From contig JAOAPI010000145.1 of NCBI GenBank assembly GCA_025462865.1, positions 101,927 through 165,926 of the forward strand: a DNA stretch of 64,000 nucleotides, read 5' to 3'. The translations under genes were made by a program, and so were the position numbers. The first letter of the stretch is position 1. Every line of letters starts with the position of its first letter. The notes beneath the pieces were generated by a model. That model saw only the letters and a program-made list of their open reading frames with translations. It had not been told where the DNA came from and did no database searches. Source of the stretch: Candidatus Sulfotelmatobacter sp. Its GTDB lineage: Bacteria > Acidobacteriota > Terriglobia > Terriglobales > Acidobacteriaceae. Positions 32,139 to 42,201 of this stretch are shown piece after piece.

Positions 32139-33413
32139 TCAAGGTCCAAACACATACGCTGATCCGGGAGTAGAACTCTTCGGCGCTCCGGCGACAGCGG
32201 TAGGGCCGCTCATGGAGATCGAGACGCCCATATTGTCGCTCGCAGCCCCATCAGAAGCGGTGAGTTCGCTGGCCTTGGTAGTAGTTCTCCAGCCGCTGGG
32301 CGGCTTGATGAATAAATAGGCCGCGCCCTGACCATTATTGCTGCCAACGGTTGTGCCCGGCGCGCCGATCACAATCGCGTTGCCGCTTATCGCGGCGGAC
32401 TGGCCAAATCCGTCGCCCTGTACGGCATTCGGGGCGCGCATTTCGGCCGTCTGGGTCATGTTGCTCCAACCGGTTGTTGGCTTAACGAATACGTACGCTG
32501 CACCCTTTCCGTTGAAGGCATTGACCGCGCCAACCAAGGCAGTGTCGCCGCTGATTGCCGAGGAGAAGCCGAAGTCCGCGCTGCCTGCGCCGTCTGATGC
32601 GGTGAGTTCGGCTGTCTGAGTACGGTTGACCCAGCCGCCTGCCGGTTCCACGAACACATAGGCCGCACCCTGGAAATTATTGTGGCCATAGGCGCCCGCA
32701 ATTACTGTATTGCCGCTGACCGCTATTGAGGCGCCCATGTAATTCAGCAGCTGGCTGTCGAAGGCGGTGAGTTTCGCAGTTTCATTCAGGTTTCCGCTCC
32801 AGCCATTGGTGGGACGAGTAAAGACGTAGGCTTTTCCCGCGAAACTATTTCCGGAATTGTCGACGGCGAAGAAAGCTCCCACTGCGATAGTGAATCCGCT
32901 GATGCTGACGCTGTCGCCGAAGGCGGCGCCCGGTTGGCCATCGGACGCGGTAAGCTTGGCGGTTTCGGTTGCGTCGGTCCACCCGCTGACGGGCTTGACG
33001 AATACATAGGCTGCGCCTGGGCCCGCGCTAGGAGCGACGGACCCAGCCTTATTAAAGTTGGACGTGTTCGCTGCGCCGACGACGATTGTGTTCCCGCTGA
33101 TGGCAACGGAAGTGCCGAAGCCTTCGCCGTTGTCGGAGGAAGTCAGCTTGGCGACCTGCGTCATGCTTGCCCATCCGCTGTCGGGCTTGACGTAGACGTA
33201 GACAGCGCCATAGGTCTCGATGTTGGAATCGAAATCTCCGACAACGACGGTATTGCCGCTGACGGCAATGGAGATGCCGAACCAATCGTTCGTGACGCGC
33301 GTTGATGGTGTGAGTTCGGCGAGTTGCACCAGAGTGGCCGGTGGAGTTGCAGCATGGACCAACGTCGCCGCGAGAAAAATAGTGGACGCAAGCGTTAAGC
33401 GCAGATTGAACAT
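32139..33413 (-). CDS. Exported FG-GAP/beta-propeller repeat protein
   Basis: A 424-residue secreted protein with a signal peptide (about 1-21, VHA-A cleavage). Seven repeats of about 54 residues follow, each containing a phrase like AVSGNTVVVG, AISGNTIVVGA, SISGFTIAVGA, AVSGNTVIAGA, AISGDTALVGA, AISGNAIVIGA and SMSGPTAVAGA next to AYVFVKP. These are integrin-like FG-GAP repeats that fold into a seven-bladed propeller, usually extracellular and often Ca-binding. The partner is unknown. It separates the amidohydrolase from the DUF1185 genes but does not look like part of their pathway. Confidence 0.87.
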   Translation of the reverse strand: MFNLRLTLASTIFLAATLVHAATPPATLVQLAELTPSTRVTNDWFGISIAVSGNTVVVGDFDSNIETYGAVYVYVKPDSGWASMTQVAKLTSSDNGEGFGTSVAISGNTIVVGAANTSNFNKAGSVAPSAGPGAAYVFVKPVSGWTDATETAKLTASDGQPGAAFGDSVSISGFTIAVGAFFAVDNSGNSFAGKAYVFTRPTNGWSGNLNETAKLTAFDSQLLNYMGASIAVSGNTVIAGAYGHNNFQGAAYVFVEPAGGWVNRTQTAELTASDGAGSADFGFSSAISGDTALVGAVNAFNGKGAAYVFVKPTTGWSNMTQTAEMRAPNAVQGDGFGQSAAISGNAIVIGAPGTTVGSNNGQGAAYLFIKPPSGWRTTTKASELTASDGAASDNMGVSISMSGPTAVAGAPKSSTPGSAYVFGP

Positions 33414-33547
33414 TGGATGGACCTCCGGGGCCGGACCGCCAGGCGAAACACGAGCGGGCCGGATTATACACGCTACGGGTTAAAGTCCAGGTAATAGTTT
33501 GGCCGGAAAGGCAAGCCTGGTGGCCGTTTTGGCGGTTTTTCCCCCCT

Positions 33548-34132
33548 CTAGCGCAGACCGTCCTCACCCTTGATTTGATCTTTCGTAAGTCCTCCGACAC
33601 GCGCGAGGGGGCGGCCGCTATCGGTGACTGCGACTGCGACGACGATCTCGTTGGCACGGGGGGCATCGTTAATTCGGACTTCCATGCCGTCAAAGTGACT
33701 GCGAACGAATGCGGCATCTTTGTGGCCGAGGGGGATATCGAGGACGACGCCCATGCCGCCGCGCTTTTTGGAAGATGGTATGAGGGCCGCGCCTTTGCCG
33801 AGGACCTTTCTTACGGGAGCGCCGAGTTTGGGATGCAGAATCGCGGCGGCGTGTTCGATCTCGCCGTTTTCGCCGACGGCGGCCGCTTTACCATAGCTCT
33901 CGACGCTGGTTGCGGAGATGCCGAGAGCCGCGACGGCGCGCAGGGTGAGGAGTTCGCCAAGTTCCTCGCCGATGGTCATCAGCTCGGACAAGTCTTCAAC
34001 ATATTTTCCGGCGCAGGGATTTTCTATGACTGCTACCGCGGCGGCGCGGCGAGTGGGAGGATTGATCGCGCGGCCCATCTCAGTGTTCGTCTCTTCGACG
34101 AAGGTTACGATTTTGCGGATACGCGCTTTCAT
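33548..34132 (-). CDS. Amino-acid-synthesis family (DUF1185) protein, copy 1
   Basis: A 194-residue protein of the DUF1185 family (named 'amino acid synthesis' in databases, without a known reaction). Marks are RKIVTFVEETNTEMG, RRAAAVAVIENPCAGKYVED and YGKAAAVGENGEIEHAAAIL, then the C-terminal RSHFDGMEVRINDAPRANE. It is a diverged tandem paralogue of the next upstream gene, which overlaps it by 4 bp (ATGA). In other bacteria this family occurs beside 6-hydroxynicotinate-reductase-like genes, as it does here. A role in handling an N-heterocycle ring product is inferred from context only. Last gene of the island operon. Confidence 0.88.
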   Translation of the reverse strand: MKARIRKIVTFVEETNTEMGRAINPPTRRAAAVAVIENPCAGKYVEDLSELMTIGEELGELLTLRAVAALGISATSVESYGKAAAVGENGEIEHAAAILHPKLGAPVRKVLGKGAALIPSSKKRGGMGVVLDIPLGHKDAAFVRSHFDGMEVRINDAPRANEIVVAVAVTDSGRPLARVGGLTKDQIKGEDGLR

Positions 34133-34713
34133 CGCAGGCCGTCCTCTCCTTTGATTTCTGAGGCTTTGAGGCCGCCGACGCGGGCATGAACGCGAGGGCC
34201 CGTAGTCATCACGAGGGCGAGCAGAATTTCGTCGGCGCGCGGAGCATCGGCCAATCCGATCTCCATGGAATCGAAATGACTGCGCACGTAGGAAGCGTTG
34301 ATGTGGGTGATGGGAAGATCGAGGCGAGTGCCTGGGCCTCCAACTTTTTTGGTGGAAGCTACGATGGCTTTTGCACCGCCCAGAATCTCGCGCATACCGT
34401 AGCCGCCGGGAACGTGCCAGAGGGCGCCGTGTTCGAGTTCACCGCTGGCGCCGACAATTGCACCCTTGCCATAACCTTCTATGATTTTCGCATCTCCGCC
34501 GAGGGCGGCGACGAGGGAGCGCGCCATTTCGAGGCCGAGGGGCTTCAGGTCGTCCATGAATCCGGCGATCTCTTGCACGTATCTACCAGCGAAGGGATTG
34601 AGGATTACCGTAAGCGCAGCAGCGCGGCGAAGCGGTACTGCTGACGGCGGACCACCTTCGTGGAATATTTCCTCAAGCACTGTAACTTTTTTCCGGATCT
34701 GAATCTCAGGCAT
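34129..34713 (-). CDS. Amino-acid-synthesis family (DUF1185) protein, copy 2
   Basis: The second 194-residue DUF1185 protein, of the same length and fold as its neighbour but clearly different: IQIRKKVTVLEEIFHEGG-type start, RRAAALTVILNPFAGRYVQE and YGKGAIVGASGELEHGALW, and RSHFDSMEIGLADAPRADE. Shared residues such as the Glu and His of GELEH/GEIEHAA could be functional. The two may form a heteromer, as equal-length tandem paralogues often do. It starts 67 bp after the UPF0280 gene and overlaps the downstream copy by 4 bp. Function unknown. Confidence 0.88.
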   Translation of the reverse strand: MPEIQIRKKVTVLEEIFHEGGPPSAVPLRRAAALTVILNPFAGRYVQEIAGFMDDLKPLGLEMARSLVAALGGDAKIIEGYGKGAIVGASGELEHGALWHVPGGYGMREILGGAKAIVASTKKVGGPGTRLDLPITHINASYVRSHFDSMEIGLADAPRADEILLALVMTTGPRVHARVGGLKASEIKGEDGLR

Positions 34714-34780
34714 GTACGCCTCTGTGACCTTGTATTGATATCACACGATTTCACAACGTCCGCGTGCTGCGTGCGAGGCT

Positions 34781-35689
34781 CTACCCTCCGAGAGCCGAAA
34801 TCGCATGGTTCGCGGAGAAAGGCCGCGGAGATCGCGGAAGGTACTGAACTGAACCTACGATTTCTGTCGCTTCGCGCAGATGGAGGGCCGCAGCCGAAAT
34901 TAACCCGTCACCGAGAAGCGAGCGGGCGACTCCGACACCGGCGTCGAGCGCTGCGGCGATTTCCTCATGAGAAAGGTCGCCGACATTCTGGGTGACAAGG
35001 CGATCGCCTAGATCGCTATCCGGCGCGAGATCGCGGGCGGGAACGCGCGTGATGTTGGGATGTCCCGGCAAATCGATCGCGTTGGCGATGATGGTTACTG
35101 CGGCATCTGCTGTGGCGGCGCGGTCAGCAAGAACGGTAACGGCGTCGGCGATGCCGAGGGAGAAACTGCGGCCGCGCCAGCCGCTAGTCGCGATGCCACG
35201 CACCGGCTCGTCCCCGTGCAGTTCAGCTTTACCGAAAAGCGATGGGTGGTGCGGAAGATCGACCATGCCCACGACAAAACATTCCTCAGGTGTGAGATGG
35301 AGGGCAATGTCTCCACCGTTGTTCACATACGCCCGCGAGAGGGTCGCGGCGGAAGTCATGCTGGCTAGAATTTCCTCGGCGACTGCGCCGGCCACGGCCG
35401 CCATTGGCGTGATGAAAGTTCGAGCGCAGTAAGGCGCGACTGCGGCGACCATGCGTTTCGCAATGACGCCATCAGGCTTCGGGGCGCCGACTTGCGTTGG
35501 CTGACGCAAGAATATTAGTTCGCCGCAAAGTTCATCGAGGACTGTGACGAAGCGCGTTGCCGCTGCTTGATATGCGAGATTCACTTGAGCAGCGGTTCCG
35601 AAGGCCTCGATGATCAGGTCGATTGGGCCATCGTGAAGATGTAGACGGCGTCCATCAGGCAGGATGCGGATTTGGGCTCGCACTCTCAT
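34781..35689 (-). CDS. UPF0280 family protein (ApbE-like fold)
   Basis: A 302-residue protein matching the UPF0280 group by its layout: an N-terminal beta-rich half, then VGAPKPDGVIAKRMVAAV and FITPMAAVAGAVAEEILASM, AYVNNGGDIALHLTPEE and GIATSGWRGRSFSLGIADAV. The NNGGD and IATSG phrases resemble ApbE, which flavinylates proteins, so a flavin-transferring role toward the neighbouring reductase can be imagined but is not shown. Its start overlaps the 6-hydroxynicotinate-reductase-like gene's stop by 4 bp, so the two are coupled. No catalytic residues are known for the family. Confidence 0.87.
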   Translation of the reverse strand: MRVRAQIRILPDGRRLHLHDGPIDLIIEAFGTAAQVNLAYQAAATRFVTVLDELCGELIFLRQPTQVGAPKPDGVIAKRMVAAVAPYCARTFITPMAAVAGAVAEEILASMTSAATLSRAYVNNGGDIALHLTPEECFVVGMVDLPHHPSLFGKAELHGDEPVRGIATSGWRGRSFSLGIADAVTVLADRAATADAAVTIIANAIDLPGHPNITRVPARDLAPDSDLGDRLVTQNVGDLSHEEIAAALDAGVGVARSLLGDGLISAAALHLREATEIVGSVQYLPRSPRPFSANHAISALGG

Positions 35690-37176
35690 TTGTCGGACCT
35701 GCTGGATTTTGTATTGGAAAGAGGCCAGGGATTCTCCGGCCTCGCTGAAATGTGACGGCGGCTTTCGCCGTGCAAAATTGAGTCCAGGGGACGAACGTGA
35801 TCCATGTACCCGCCGAGAGCGGCGTAATCTTTTAGTTTCAAAGAGAATTCTATGGGAGCGACCAGAGCGGGCGTGGGCACGTAACCAAAAGCGTGCTCGG
35901 GCATCCGGCTCACGTCAACCATGAAGGTGATGCCACCACCTGGCCAGACGTAGACTGGAGCGCCGCCGCAGGTTACGCGGGTAAGCGCGTCGCGCACGGA
36001 GTGCGTCAAGCGCACCGGGTTTTCGGTGACGCCGGCCCGAAGCGAGCCTCCGGCACCGCCCATGAACAGAACTGTAGAGAGCGCGGGCTCGCAATTCTCT
36101 TTGATCCGGGCGACCGATTCGTTGAGTGCGGCGGGCAATTCTTTTTGCACGGGGCGAAGGGCATCGTCCAGTTCGAAGTACGCAAAATGCTCGCCGGTGG
36201 TGCTTACCATCAGCATCCGAAGGTTCGGCCAGGCGATCTTAGGATCGAATTCTTTCAGGATAGATAGAGGATCGTCGATGTTCGTGCCGCCCCAGGCCGT
36301 GCCGGGTTCGGCGACGCGGAAGTAGCGTCCCGGAGTTGAGCGGCGGCCTTTCATCTCGATCCCAGTTTCCGGGATGCCCAACAATTTGCCGGCCTGATGC
36401 TCGGAGAGAACGCCAGTAATGTGGTCGTCGACTACGACCACCTCGTCGACCTTGCCGTGCCATTGCTTCGCAAACATTCCGATGGTGGCCGAACCGCAGC
36501 CGACGCGCATGCGTTCTTCCTGAATGCCATCGACTACCGGCGGCTTGCCCGCCTCGACAATTACGGTGGCGCCTTGATCGATAGTAAGTTCGACCGGCTT
36601 GCGGTCGCACAGGTTCAGCAGAGTTTCACAAGTAACCGTGCCTTCGCGACGACTGCCTCCGGTGAGATGGCGAACGCCGCCAAGGGAGAGCATTTGAGAA
36701 CCGTACTCGCTAGTGGTGACGTGCCCGACGGGTTCGCCTTGCACGCGGATGAGATTTGTCTCTGGACCCAAGTATCGATCGGTATCGATCTTTAACTTTA
36801 CGCCACAATAGCTGAAGATGCCTTCGGTCACTACCGTGACCATATCAACGCCCTGTACCTCGGAGGAGATGATAAACGGAGCAGGTTTGTAATCGGGATA
36901 GGTCGTACCCGCGCCGATGGCGGTAACGAATGTCTCGGGACCGGTAACGATGTTGCCATCCCATTCGCGATTGCGATCGAGGAACGGGACCACGGAGTCG
37001 CCGCGCGACACAGCTCGGTCGAGAACTACATGCGGATCGATGCGGATTAATTGACCGTTGTTGTTTGCATAACGATCGCAGGCGCCGGTGCGCCCGGGTT
37101 TGATGTAACAAAGAACGGGGCAGGCGTCGCAACGAATGGCATCATCATCAGCCACGAGCGGCTCCCGTCTTCTCAT
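35686..37176 (-). CDS. 6-hydroxynicotinate-reductase-like iron-sulfur protein
   Basis: A 496-residue protein annotated elsewhere as 6-hydroxynicotinate reductase, which reduces 6-hydroxynicotinate to 1,4,5,6-tetrahydro-6-oxonicotinate using ferredoxin. The N-terminus has four Cys (C16, C19, C23, C33; [20 protein letters not shown]) that could hold an iron-sulfur cluster. Later parts include [30 protein letters not shown] and [14 protein letters not shown]. Starts at ATG 37176 and GTG 37155 both make sense: the first overlaps the upstream Mo-subunit gene by 29 bp, the second by 8. It is third in a six-gene operon. The true substrate is open, because homologues occur in bacteria without known nicotinate growth. 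Confidence 0.85.
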   Translation of the reverse strand: MRRREPLVADDDAIRCDACPVLCYIKPGRTGACDRYANNNGQLIRIDPHVVLDRAVSRGDSVVPFLDRNREWDGNIVTGPETFVTAIGAGTTYPDYKPAPFIISSEVQGVDMVTVVTEGIFSYCGVKLKIDTDRYLGPETNLIRVQGEPVGHVTTSEYGSQMLSLGGVRHLTGGSRREGTVTCETLLNLCDRKPVELTIDQGATVIVEAGKPPVVDGIQEERMRVGCGSATIGMFAKQWHGKVDEVVVVDDHITGVLSEHQAGKLLGIPETGIEMKGRRSTPGRYFRVAEPGTAWGGTNIDDPLSILKEFDPKIAWPNLRMLMVSTTGEHFAYFELDDALRPVQKELPAALNESVARIKENCEPALSTVLFMGGAGGSLRAGVTENPVRLTHSVRDALTRVTCGGAPVYVWPGGGITFMVDVSRMPEHAFGYVPTPALVAPIEFSLKLKDYAALGGYMDHVRPLDSILHGESRRHISARPENPWPLSNTKSSRSDK

Positions 37177-39970
37177 CCGGAACTTTGGCGAGAATGGCTG
37201 CCCGTATGCGATCGGGCGTAGCGGGAATCCGACGAATGCGTACGCCAATGGCGTGATGAATGGCATTGAGTATTGCCGGCGCGGTAGGAATTACGGCTTG
37301 CTCGCCAATCCCTTTTGCTCCGAAGGGTCCGATAGGCGAGGGATCCTCAATGAGGATTGACTCGATTGGCGGAATGTCACCGGCGGTTGGAATTAGATAG
37401 TCATGCAGGTTCTCGCCCTTGCCGGGAAAAAATTCTTCCATCAGGGCCATGCCAAGTCCCTGGGCGACGCCGCCTTCAATTTGACCTTCAATCAGAGTTG
37501 GATTGATGGCGCGGCCGACATCGTGCGCGGCAACAACTCTGAGGACACGCACTGTGCCCAAGTCTATGTCAACCTCAACTTCCGCGAGATGAGCGCCGAA
37601 TCCATATACCGCGTAGGGAACACCCTGGCCATTTTCATCGAGCGGACTAGTCGGCGGATCGAATGTTTGTTCAGCCGTCAGAACGTAGCCGTGGCTATCA
37701 AGCGGCATATCCTGCAGTGAGATTCGCTTCTGTTTTTCCGCCTGCTGGATGACTAGCGTGCCAGCGCCGAATCTAATTACTGCATCTTTTTCGTCGCACG
37801 CATTCGCTAGCCGCAGAATCAGGCATCGCAGCTCTTTCCCCGCCATATGCGCGGCTTTGCCGGTAACCAATGTCTGGCGCGACGCCGAGGTTTTGCCGCA
37901 ATCCGGTGTGATCGATGTATCCCCGGAAATCAGATCGAAGCAATCAATAGACGCGCCCAATGCATCGGCGCAGATCTGAGTCACGATGGTGTTTGATCCC
38001 TGGCCAATGTCGACCGCTCCCTGATGCAAGGCGATCCTGCCGTCGCGTTTGAGGCCAATGCGCACGGTGGAGGGATTCGGCAGCGAGGTATTACCGCATC
38101 CGTACCACATTCCTGCGACGCCAACCCCGCGGCGAATTGGACCGGTCGCCTGAGCATTGAACTTCTCAGCTTCAGCACGGGCAGTCTTCCATCGGGGACG
38201 CAATGCTTCGAGGCAGGCGCGAATACCTACGCCTTCTCCCAAAACCTGGCCCGTGACCGTGGGAGTTTTATTATCGAGCGCGTTGAGGATGCGAAACTCC
38301 AGCGGATCAATTCCGAGGCGAATGGCGAGATCGTCATAGAGTTGTTCCTGTGCGATTGCCGTCTGCGGCACTCCAAAGCCGCGAAACGCACCCGCCGGAA
38401 CAATGTTGGTATGGACCGCCCGCGTGACCGCACGATAGTTCGGGATGTAATAAGGTCCAGAGGCGTGCACCGGGACTCTCGCTGCAACCGTTGGCCCCCA
38501 CGAGGAGTATGCGCCGGTATTGAAGTCGGCGGTGAAATCGAGCGCCAAAAGTTTCCCATCTTGGCCGGCGCCAGCGCGGCAACTCATGCGCGCCGGGTGG
38601 CGCTTGGTTGTCGCCATGATCGACTCGATTCGCGAATACACCATGCGGACCGGGCGAGGCAAATGCCACGCAGCCAGCGCAAGAAATGGCTGGACTGACA
38701 GATCGAGCTTGGTGCCGAAGCCGCCGCCGACGGCTGTTGGAATAATTCGCACGGCGTCGGGCGGAATAGCCAAAAGCTTCGCGATATCCGCGCGATCCAT
38801 ATAGGGCGATTGAGTGCAGGCCTGAATTTCGATTCCATCGCCAATGCGCCGCGCGAATCCGGCTTCTGGCTCGATGCAGGCATGTTCGACGAAGCCGGTT
38901 TCAAATTCAGCTTCGACTACTACGTGGGACTCGGCCAACGCCTTCTCGACATTTCCGCGCACCACTCGGCCGCCCGTCAGTATGTTCTCCGGCCGGTGCG
39001 GATGGATCAGCGTAGCATTCGGCGCGAGCGCCTCGTCGATTGTGCGCAGGGCGGGCAATTCTTCCCACCTCACGGGAAAAGTTGCGGGGTCGATATTTTC
39101 AATTGCATCCAAGTCGCCGACTATCGCCGCGATTGCCTCTCCGCGATAGCGGGCGCCGATTTCTTCGTGAGCGAATACAGGCTGATCGGCAAAACGAGGA
39201 ATCACGCCGTAACAGTCTTTTCCGGGAACATCTTTGGAACTGAAGATCGCTGCCACTCCGGGATGCGCGGCGACAAACTCCTCCAGGTCCCCAAAGCGAA
39301 ACATCGCTCGATCGTAGGGGCACCGAATCACGCGCAGTCCGAGAGCTCCCGCTGGAGTTTCATCCGCACCATAAATTTCTGTGCCTTCGACTTTGCCCTT
39401 TCCGTCGAGGCGAACCAGACGCTGACCGACCGCCGAGCCAGCCGCGGGGAATGTATTTTCTTCTGCCGGTGAATGCGCGGTTTGCGAATGCACGCCGAGG
39501 ATAGCGTTAATGATCTTCCGATATCCGGTGCAGCGGCACAGCACTCCGCCAATCGCATCCTTCACTTCCGGCTCAGAGGGTGACTGATTGGTTTCGAGAA
39601 GGGCTGTAGCTGCAACCAGCATGCCTGGCGTGCAGGCCCCGCATTGCGCGGCGCCGTGACGAAGAAACGCATCCTGCAGGCGACCAAATAAAGGAGAACG
39701 CGACTGCAGCCCCTCAACGGTGGTGACGGAACAGTTTTCAATCTGCCCGACTGCAACCAGGCAGGAACACACCGGGTTTCCGTCGAGCAACACGGTGCAC
39801 GCGCCACAGTCTCCGGCGTCGCACCCGACTTTTGTTCCCGTGAGTCCAAGTTCTTCCCGCAAAACTCGGGAGAGCCTTTGAGCCGGAGCGGTGCACACCG
39901 ATAATGCTCGCCCATTGACTACCAGATTGAGAGTGCACTTGGCTTCCGAAGCTGTAGCGAGAGTTGCCAT
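37148..39970 (-). CDS. Xanthine-dehydrogenase-family molybdenum hydroxylase, fused 2Fe-2S and Mo-binding subunit
   Basis: A 940-residue fusion. Residues 1-160 hold two 2Fe-2S clusters: a plant-type ferredoxin set (C50, C55, C58, C70) and the helical set (C110, C113, C145, C147 in LCRCTGY). From about residue 175 the molybdopterin-binding catalytic domain follows, with [27 protein letters not shown] and, near the end, the catalytic Glu in [10 protein letters not shown]. Such enzymes add oxygen from water to N-heterocycles such as nicotinate, xanthine or isoquinoline. The FAD subunit is the preceding gene; the ATG at 39970 shares one base with its stop. Fusing the small subunit to the large one is uncommon but known. 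Confidence 0.93.
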   Translation of the reverse strand: MATLATASEAKCTLNLVVNGRALSVCTAPAQRLSRVLREELGLTGTKVGCDAGDCGACTVLLDGNPVCSCLVAVGQIENCSVTTVEGLQSRSPLFGRLQDAFLRHGAAQCGACTPGMLVAATALLETNQSPSEPEVKDAIGGVLCRCTGYRKIINAILGVHSQTAHSPAEENTFPAAGSAVGQRLVRLDGKGKVEGTEIYGADETPAGALGLRVIRCPYDRAMFRFGDLEEFVAAHPGVAAIFSSKDVPGKDCYGVIPRFADQPVFAHEEIGARYRGEAIAAIVGDLDAIENIDPATFPVRWEELPALRTIDEALAPNATLIHPHRPENILTGGRVVRGNVEKALAESHVVVEAEFETGFVEHACIEPEAGFARRIGDGIEIQACTQSPYMDRADIAKLLAIPPDAVRIIPTAVGGGFGTKLDLSVQPFLALAAWHLPRPVRMVYSRIESIMATTKRHPARMSCRAGAGQDGKLLALDFTADFNTGAYSSWGPTVAARVPVHASGPYYIPNYRAVTRAVHTNIVPAGAFRGFGVPQTAIAQEQLYDDLAIRLGIDPLEFRILNALDNKTPTVTGQVLGEGVGIRACLEALRPRWKTARAEAEKFNAQATGPIRRGVGVAGMWYGCGNTSLPNPSTVRIGLKRDGRIALHQGAVDIGQGSNTIVTQICADALGASIDCFDLISGDTSITPDCGKTSASRQTLVTGKAAHMAGKELRCLILRLANACDEKDAVIRFGAGTLVIQQAEKQKRISLQDMPLDSHGYVLTAEQTFDPPTSPLDENGQGVPYAVYGFGAHLAEVEVDIDLGTVRVLRVVAAHDVGRAINPTLIEGQIEGGVAQGLGMALMEEFFPGKGENLHDYLIPTAGDIPPIESILIEDPSPIGPFGAKGIGEQAVIPTAPAILNAIHHAIGVRIRRIPATPDRIRAAILAKVPDEKTGAARG

Positions 39971-40902
39971 CACGCGGTTCCTGCGCACGAATCCAGGACG
40001 CGCTGTACCAGTTTCAGGGCTGCGTCGCGCCGGTAGGCAGCCGTCGCGCGAACGTCGCCGATGGGGGATAAATTGTTGAGGTGAGCCGCATTGGCACACG
40101 CTCCCAACCCAACTATGGGTGCGCCAATCAGGTCGCGCTCCAATTCAAAGAGTCTTCGGGCAACGACTGAGCAAGAGCCGACGCTGACACGAGCCTGACG
40201 AACACGGGCCGCCGAATCTTTTTCGATCACGACTGCGACCATCGCAATGGAGATCACGAGATACCGGCGGACCCCCAGTTTGAGAAACGTGGAGGCGGCA
40301 TTTTCGATTCCGCGGGGTATGAGCACCTGAGACAGGATTTCGTCCGGCTGCCGCTGAGTTTTGCGGTTGCCCAGAATAAACTGCGTGAGCGGCATCCGGC
40401 GCGTACCGGAATGCGAAACCAGTTCTACTTCCGCATCGAGCGCCAACAGGGGTGGGACGCTATCGGCGGCAGGCGATGCGTTGCAGAGGTTTCCGGCAAC
40501 GGTGCCGCGGTTCTGAATCTGAATGCCGCCAATTTCGCGGGCTGCCAGCTTCAATGCGTCAAAACATCGGGGCAGCTGAGTTTTAATGATTTCGGTCCAG
40601 GTCGTTAGTCCGCCGATTCGAATGTGTTTCGCGTCGCGAATCACGCCTTTCAGTTCATGCAGACCGGAAATGTCGACCACGGATGCAGTCGGCGGCCGAT
40701 CCACAAGCGATGGGAAAAAATCAGTGCCGCCCGCCAGGATTTGCCCACCGGACGCGGCCAGGGCGTGGACAGCTTCGCTGAGCGTGTTGGGCCGGAAATA
40801 CAGGGAGTGCCCCCGCAGATGAAGCGTTGATCGTTCGGCAGGAACACAATTCTTATACAAATGGCGGGGTTTGTACAGCGGCCGGGCAAGGTTTCGAAAC
40901 AA
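39970..40902 (-). CDS. FAD-binding subunit of the molybdenum hydroxylase
   Basis: A 310-residue FAD subunit of the CoxM/XdhB type. The FAD-PP loop is seen in [15 protein letters not shown], the second FAD contact in [20 protein letters not shown], and the C-terminal CO-dehydrogenase-flavoprotein-like domain in [12 protein letters not shown]. It carries electrons from the iron-sulfur clusters of the fused subunit to an acceptor. It is the first gene of the island operon and is coupled to the fused subunit gene (TGATG). The ATG at 40902 is used, but the first 25 residues look unlike the family, so the true start may be further in. Confidence 0.92.
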   Translation of the reverse strand: MFRNLARPLYKPRHLYKNCVPAERSTLHLRGHSLYFRPNTLSEAVHALAASGGQILAGGTDFFPSLVDRPPTASVVDISGLHELKGVIRDAKHIRIGGLTTWTEIIKTQLPRCFDALKLAAREIGGIQIQNRGTVAGNLCNASPAADSVPPLLALDAEVELVSHSGTRRMPLTQFILGNRKTQRQPDEILSQVLIPRGIENAASTFLKLGVRRYLVISIAMVAVVIEKDSAARVRQARVSVGSCSVVARRLFELERDLIGAPIVGLGACANAAHLNNLSPIGDVRATAAYRRDAALKLVQRVLDSCAGTA

Positions 40903-41058
40903 TAATTATGCAAACTTGTTACATGCCGATGACAAACGGGAGTCCGCGCAATCCTAGCATCCGCTAACAGCATTCAGAGAAAAATACGGTTTGGACAGTC
41001 TTTTCACGGTCGATTTCTAACCCGCCCCTGCCTCTGATGTTCCGCCAAAGGAGACTTT

Positions 41059-42087
41059 ATGCAACATCGCAGAAGTGTTTTCGCAGCTTGCCTCGGGTTG
41101 GCCTTGATCTTTGTTTCCAACGCAGCACTGGCCCAGTATCAACTTACAAACTTGGTTTCGAATCAGGTGGGGGTCGCCAGGCACACGGATCCTCTATTAG
41201 TAAATGCATGGGGACTAACTTATGGTCCTGGTGGACCATTCTGGATCAGTGACGCCGGCTCAGGCTGGTCGACACTTTACGATGGCAACGGAGTCAAGCA
41301 GAGCCTTGATGTGGTGGTGCCCTCGGCCAGCGGCCAGGGACCGGGTTCTCCCACCGGGATTGTCTTCAACGGATCGCAGGAGTTCCAGGTCCAGGGCTGG
41401 GCAGCGATCTTCCTGTTTGCCACGCTCGACGGAACCATCAGCGGTTGGGCGCCGCAATCCAATCCCAACCAGGCAATCGTCGCTGTGAACAACTCGGGCG
41501 CCGGAGCTGTCTACACGGGCCTGGCGATCACCAGCAATGCCACGGGCAACTTCCTTTTTGCCGCGGACAGCGCGAACAATAAAGTGGACATGTATGACGG
41601 GAACTTCAACCTGGTGAGTTCGTTCACTGACGCCACGGTTCCCGCAGGCTTCACCCCGTTTGGCATTCAGGATCTGAATGGTCTGGTATACGTGTCTTTC
41701 GCCAACTCGTCCGGCGCCTCGGGCGGTTACATCGACATATTCAGCGAGAGCGGAACATTCCTGAAGCGCCTGGCTCAGGGCTCGCCGCTGAACCAGCCAT
41801 GGGGTTTCGCTGCGGCTCCGAACACTTTCGGGCCTCTGAGTAATACCCTGCTGATCTCAAATAACGTCAACAAGAACGGAACGATTAACGGCTTCAACGC
41901 CATCACCGGACAGTTCGTGGGCAGGATCAAGGATACGAGCGGAAATGCAATCCGTATCGATCAGCTCTGGGGGATTAAGTTTGGCGGAGGAACGTCAAGC
42001 AATGGAGGAATGCGAGAGCTTTTCTTCACTGCTGGTCCTGACAATAATCTGGCTGGCACATTTGGGGTGATTCGGGTTAGTAATTAA
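41059..42087 (+). CDS. Exported TIGR03118-type beta-propeller protein
   Basis: A 342-residue secreted protein with a signal peptide (about 1-25, ALA-Q cleavage). Family phrases are LLVNAWGLTYGPGGPFWISD, GSPTGIVFNGS, LFATLDGTISGWAP and GPLSNTLLISNN, with NNLAGTFGVIRV at the end. These match my memory of TIGR03118, a predicted six-bladed propeller of unknown function common in soil bacteria. An AAAGGAGA ribosome site lies just ahead of the ATG. A terminator follows. It diverges from the island operon and is probably not part of it. Confidence 0.88.
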   Translation: MQHRRSVFAACLGLALIFVSNAALAQYQLTNLVSNQVGVARHTDPLLVNAWGLTYGPGGPFWISDAGSGWSTLYDGNGVKQSLDVVVPSASGQGPGSPTGIVFNGSQEFQVQGWAAIFLFATLDGTISGWAPQSNPNQAIVAVNNSGAGAVYTGLAITSNATGNFLFAADSANNKVDMYDGNFNLVSSFTDATVPAGFTPFGIQDLNGLVYVSFANSSGASGGYIDIFSESGTFLKRLAQGSPLNQPWGFAAAPNTFGPLSNTLLISNNVNKNGTINGFNAITGQFVGRIKDTSGNAIRIDQLWGIKFGGGTSSNGGMRELFFTAGPDNNLAGTFGVIRVSN

Positions 42088-42118
42088 GTTCAGTCAGCGT
42101 GTACTACTTTTTTGGCAA

Positions 42119-42144
42119 CGGCCGCCTGCGAGGGCGGCTTTTTT
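42119..42144 (+). terminator. Rho-independent terminator of the TIGR03118 gene
   Basis: A 6-bp GC stem (GCCGCC at 42121-42126, GGCGGC at 42133-42138) is followed directly by six Ts (42139-42144). It lies about 30 bp after the plus-strand stop. Confidence 0.85.
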
Positions 42145-42201
42145 AGGTGAGGGAAAGACCATTTGAGAACAGCATCGCTGCGCTACCCACACGAATCGAA
42201 A

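Noticed and set aside
40916..40935. Imperfect dyad TTGTTACATGCCGATGACAA upstream of the island operon
   Set aside because: A single copy with mismatched centre; it could be an operator, but nothing else supports it.
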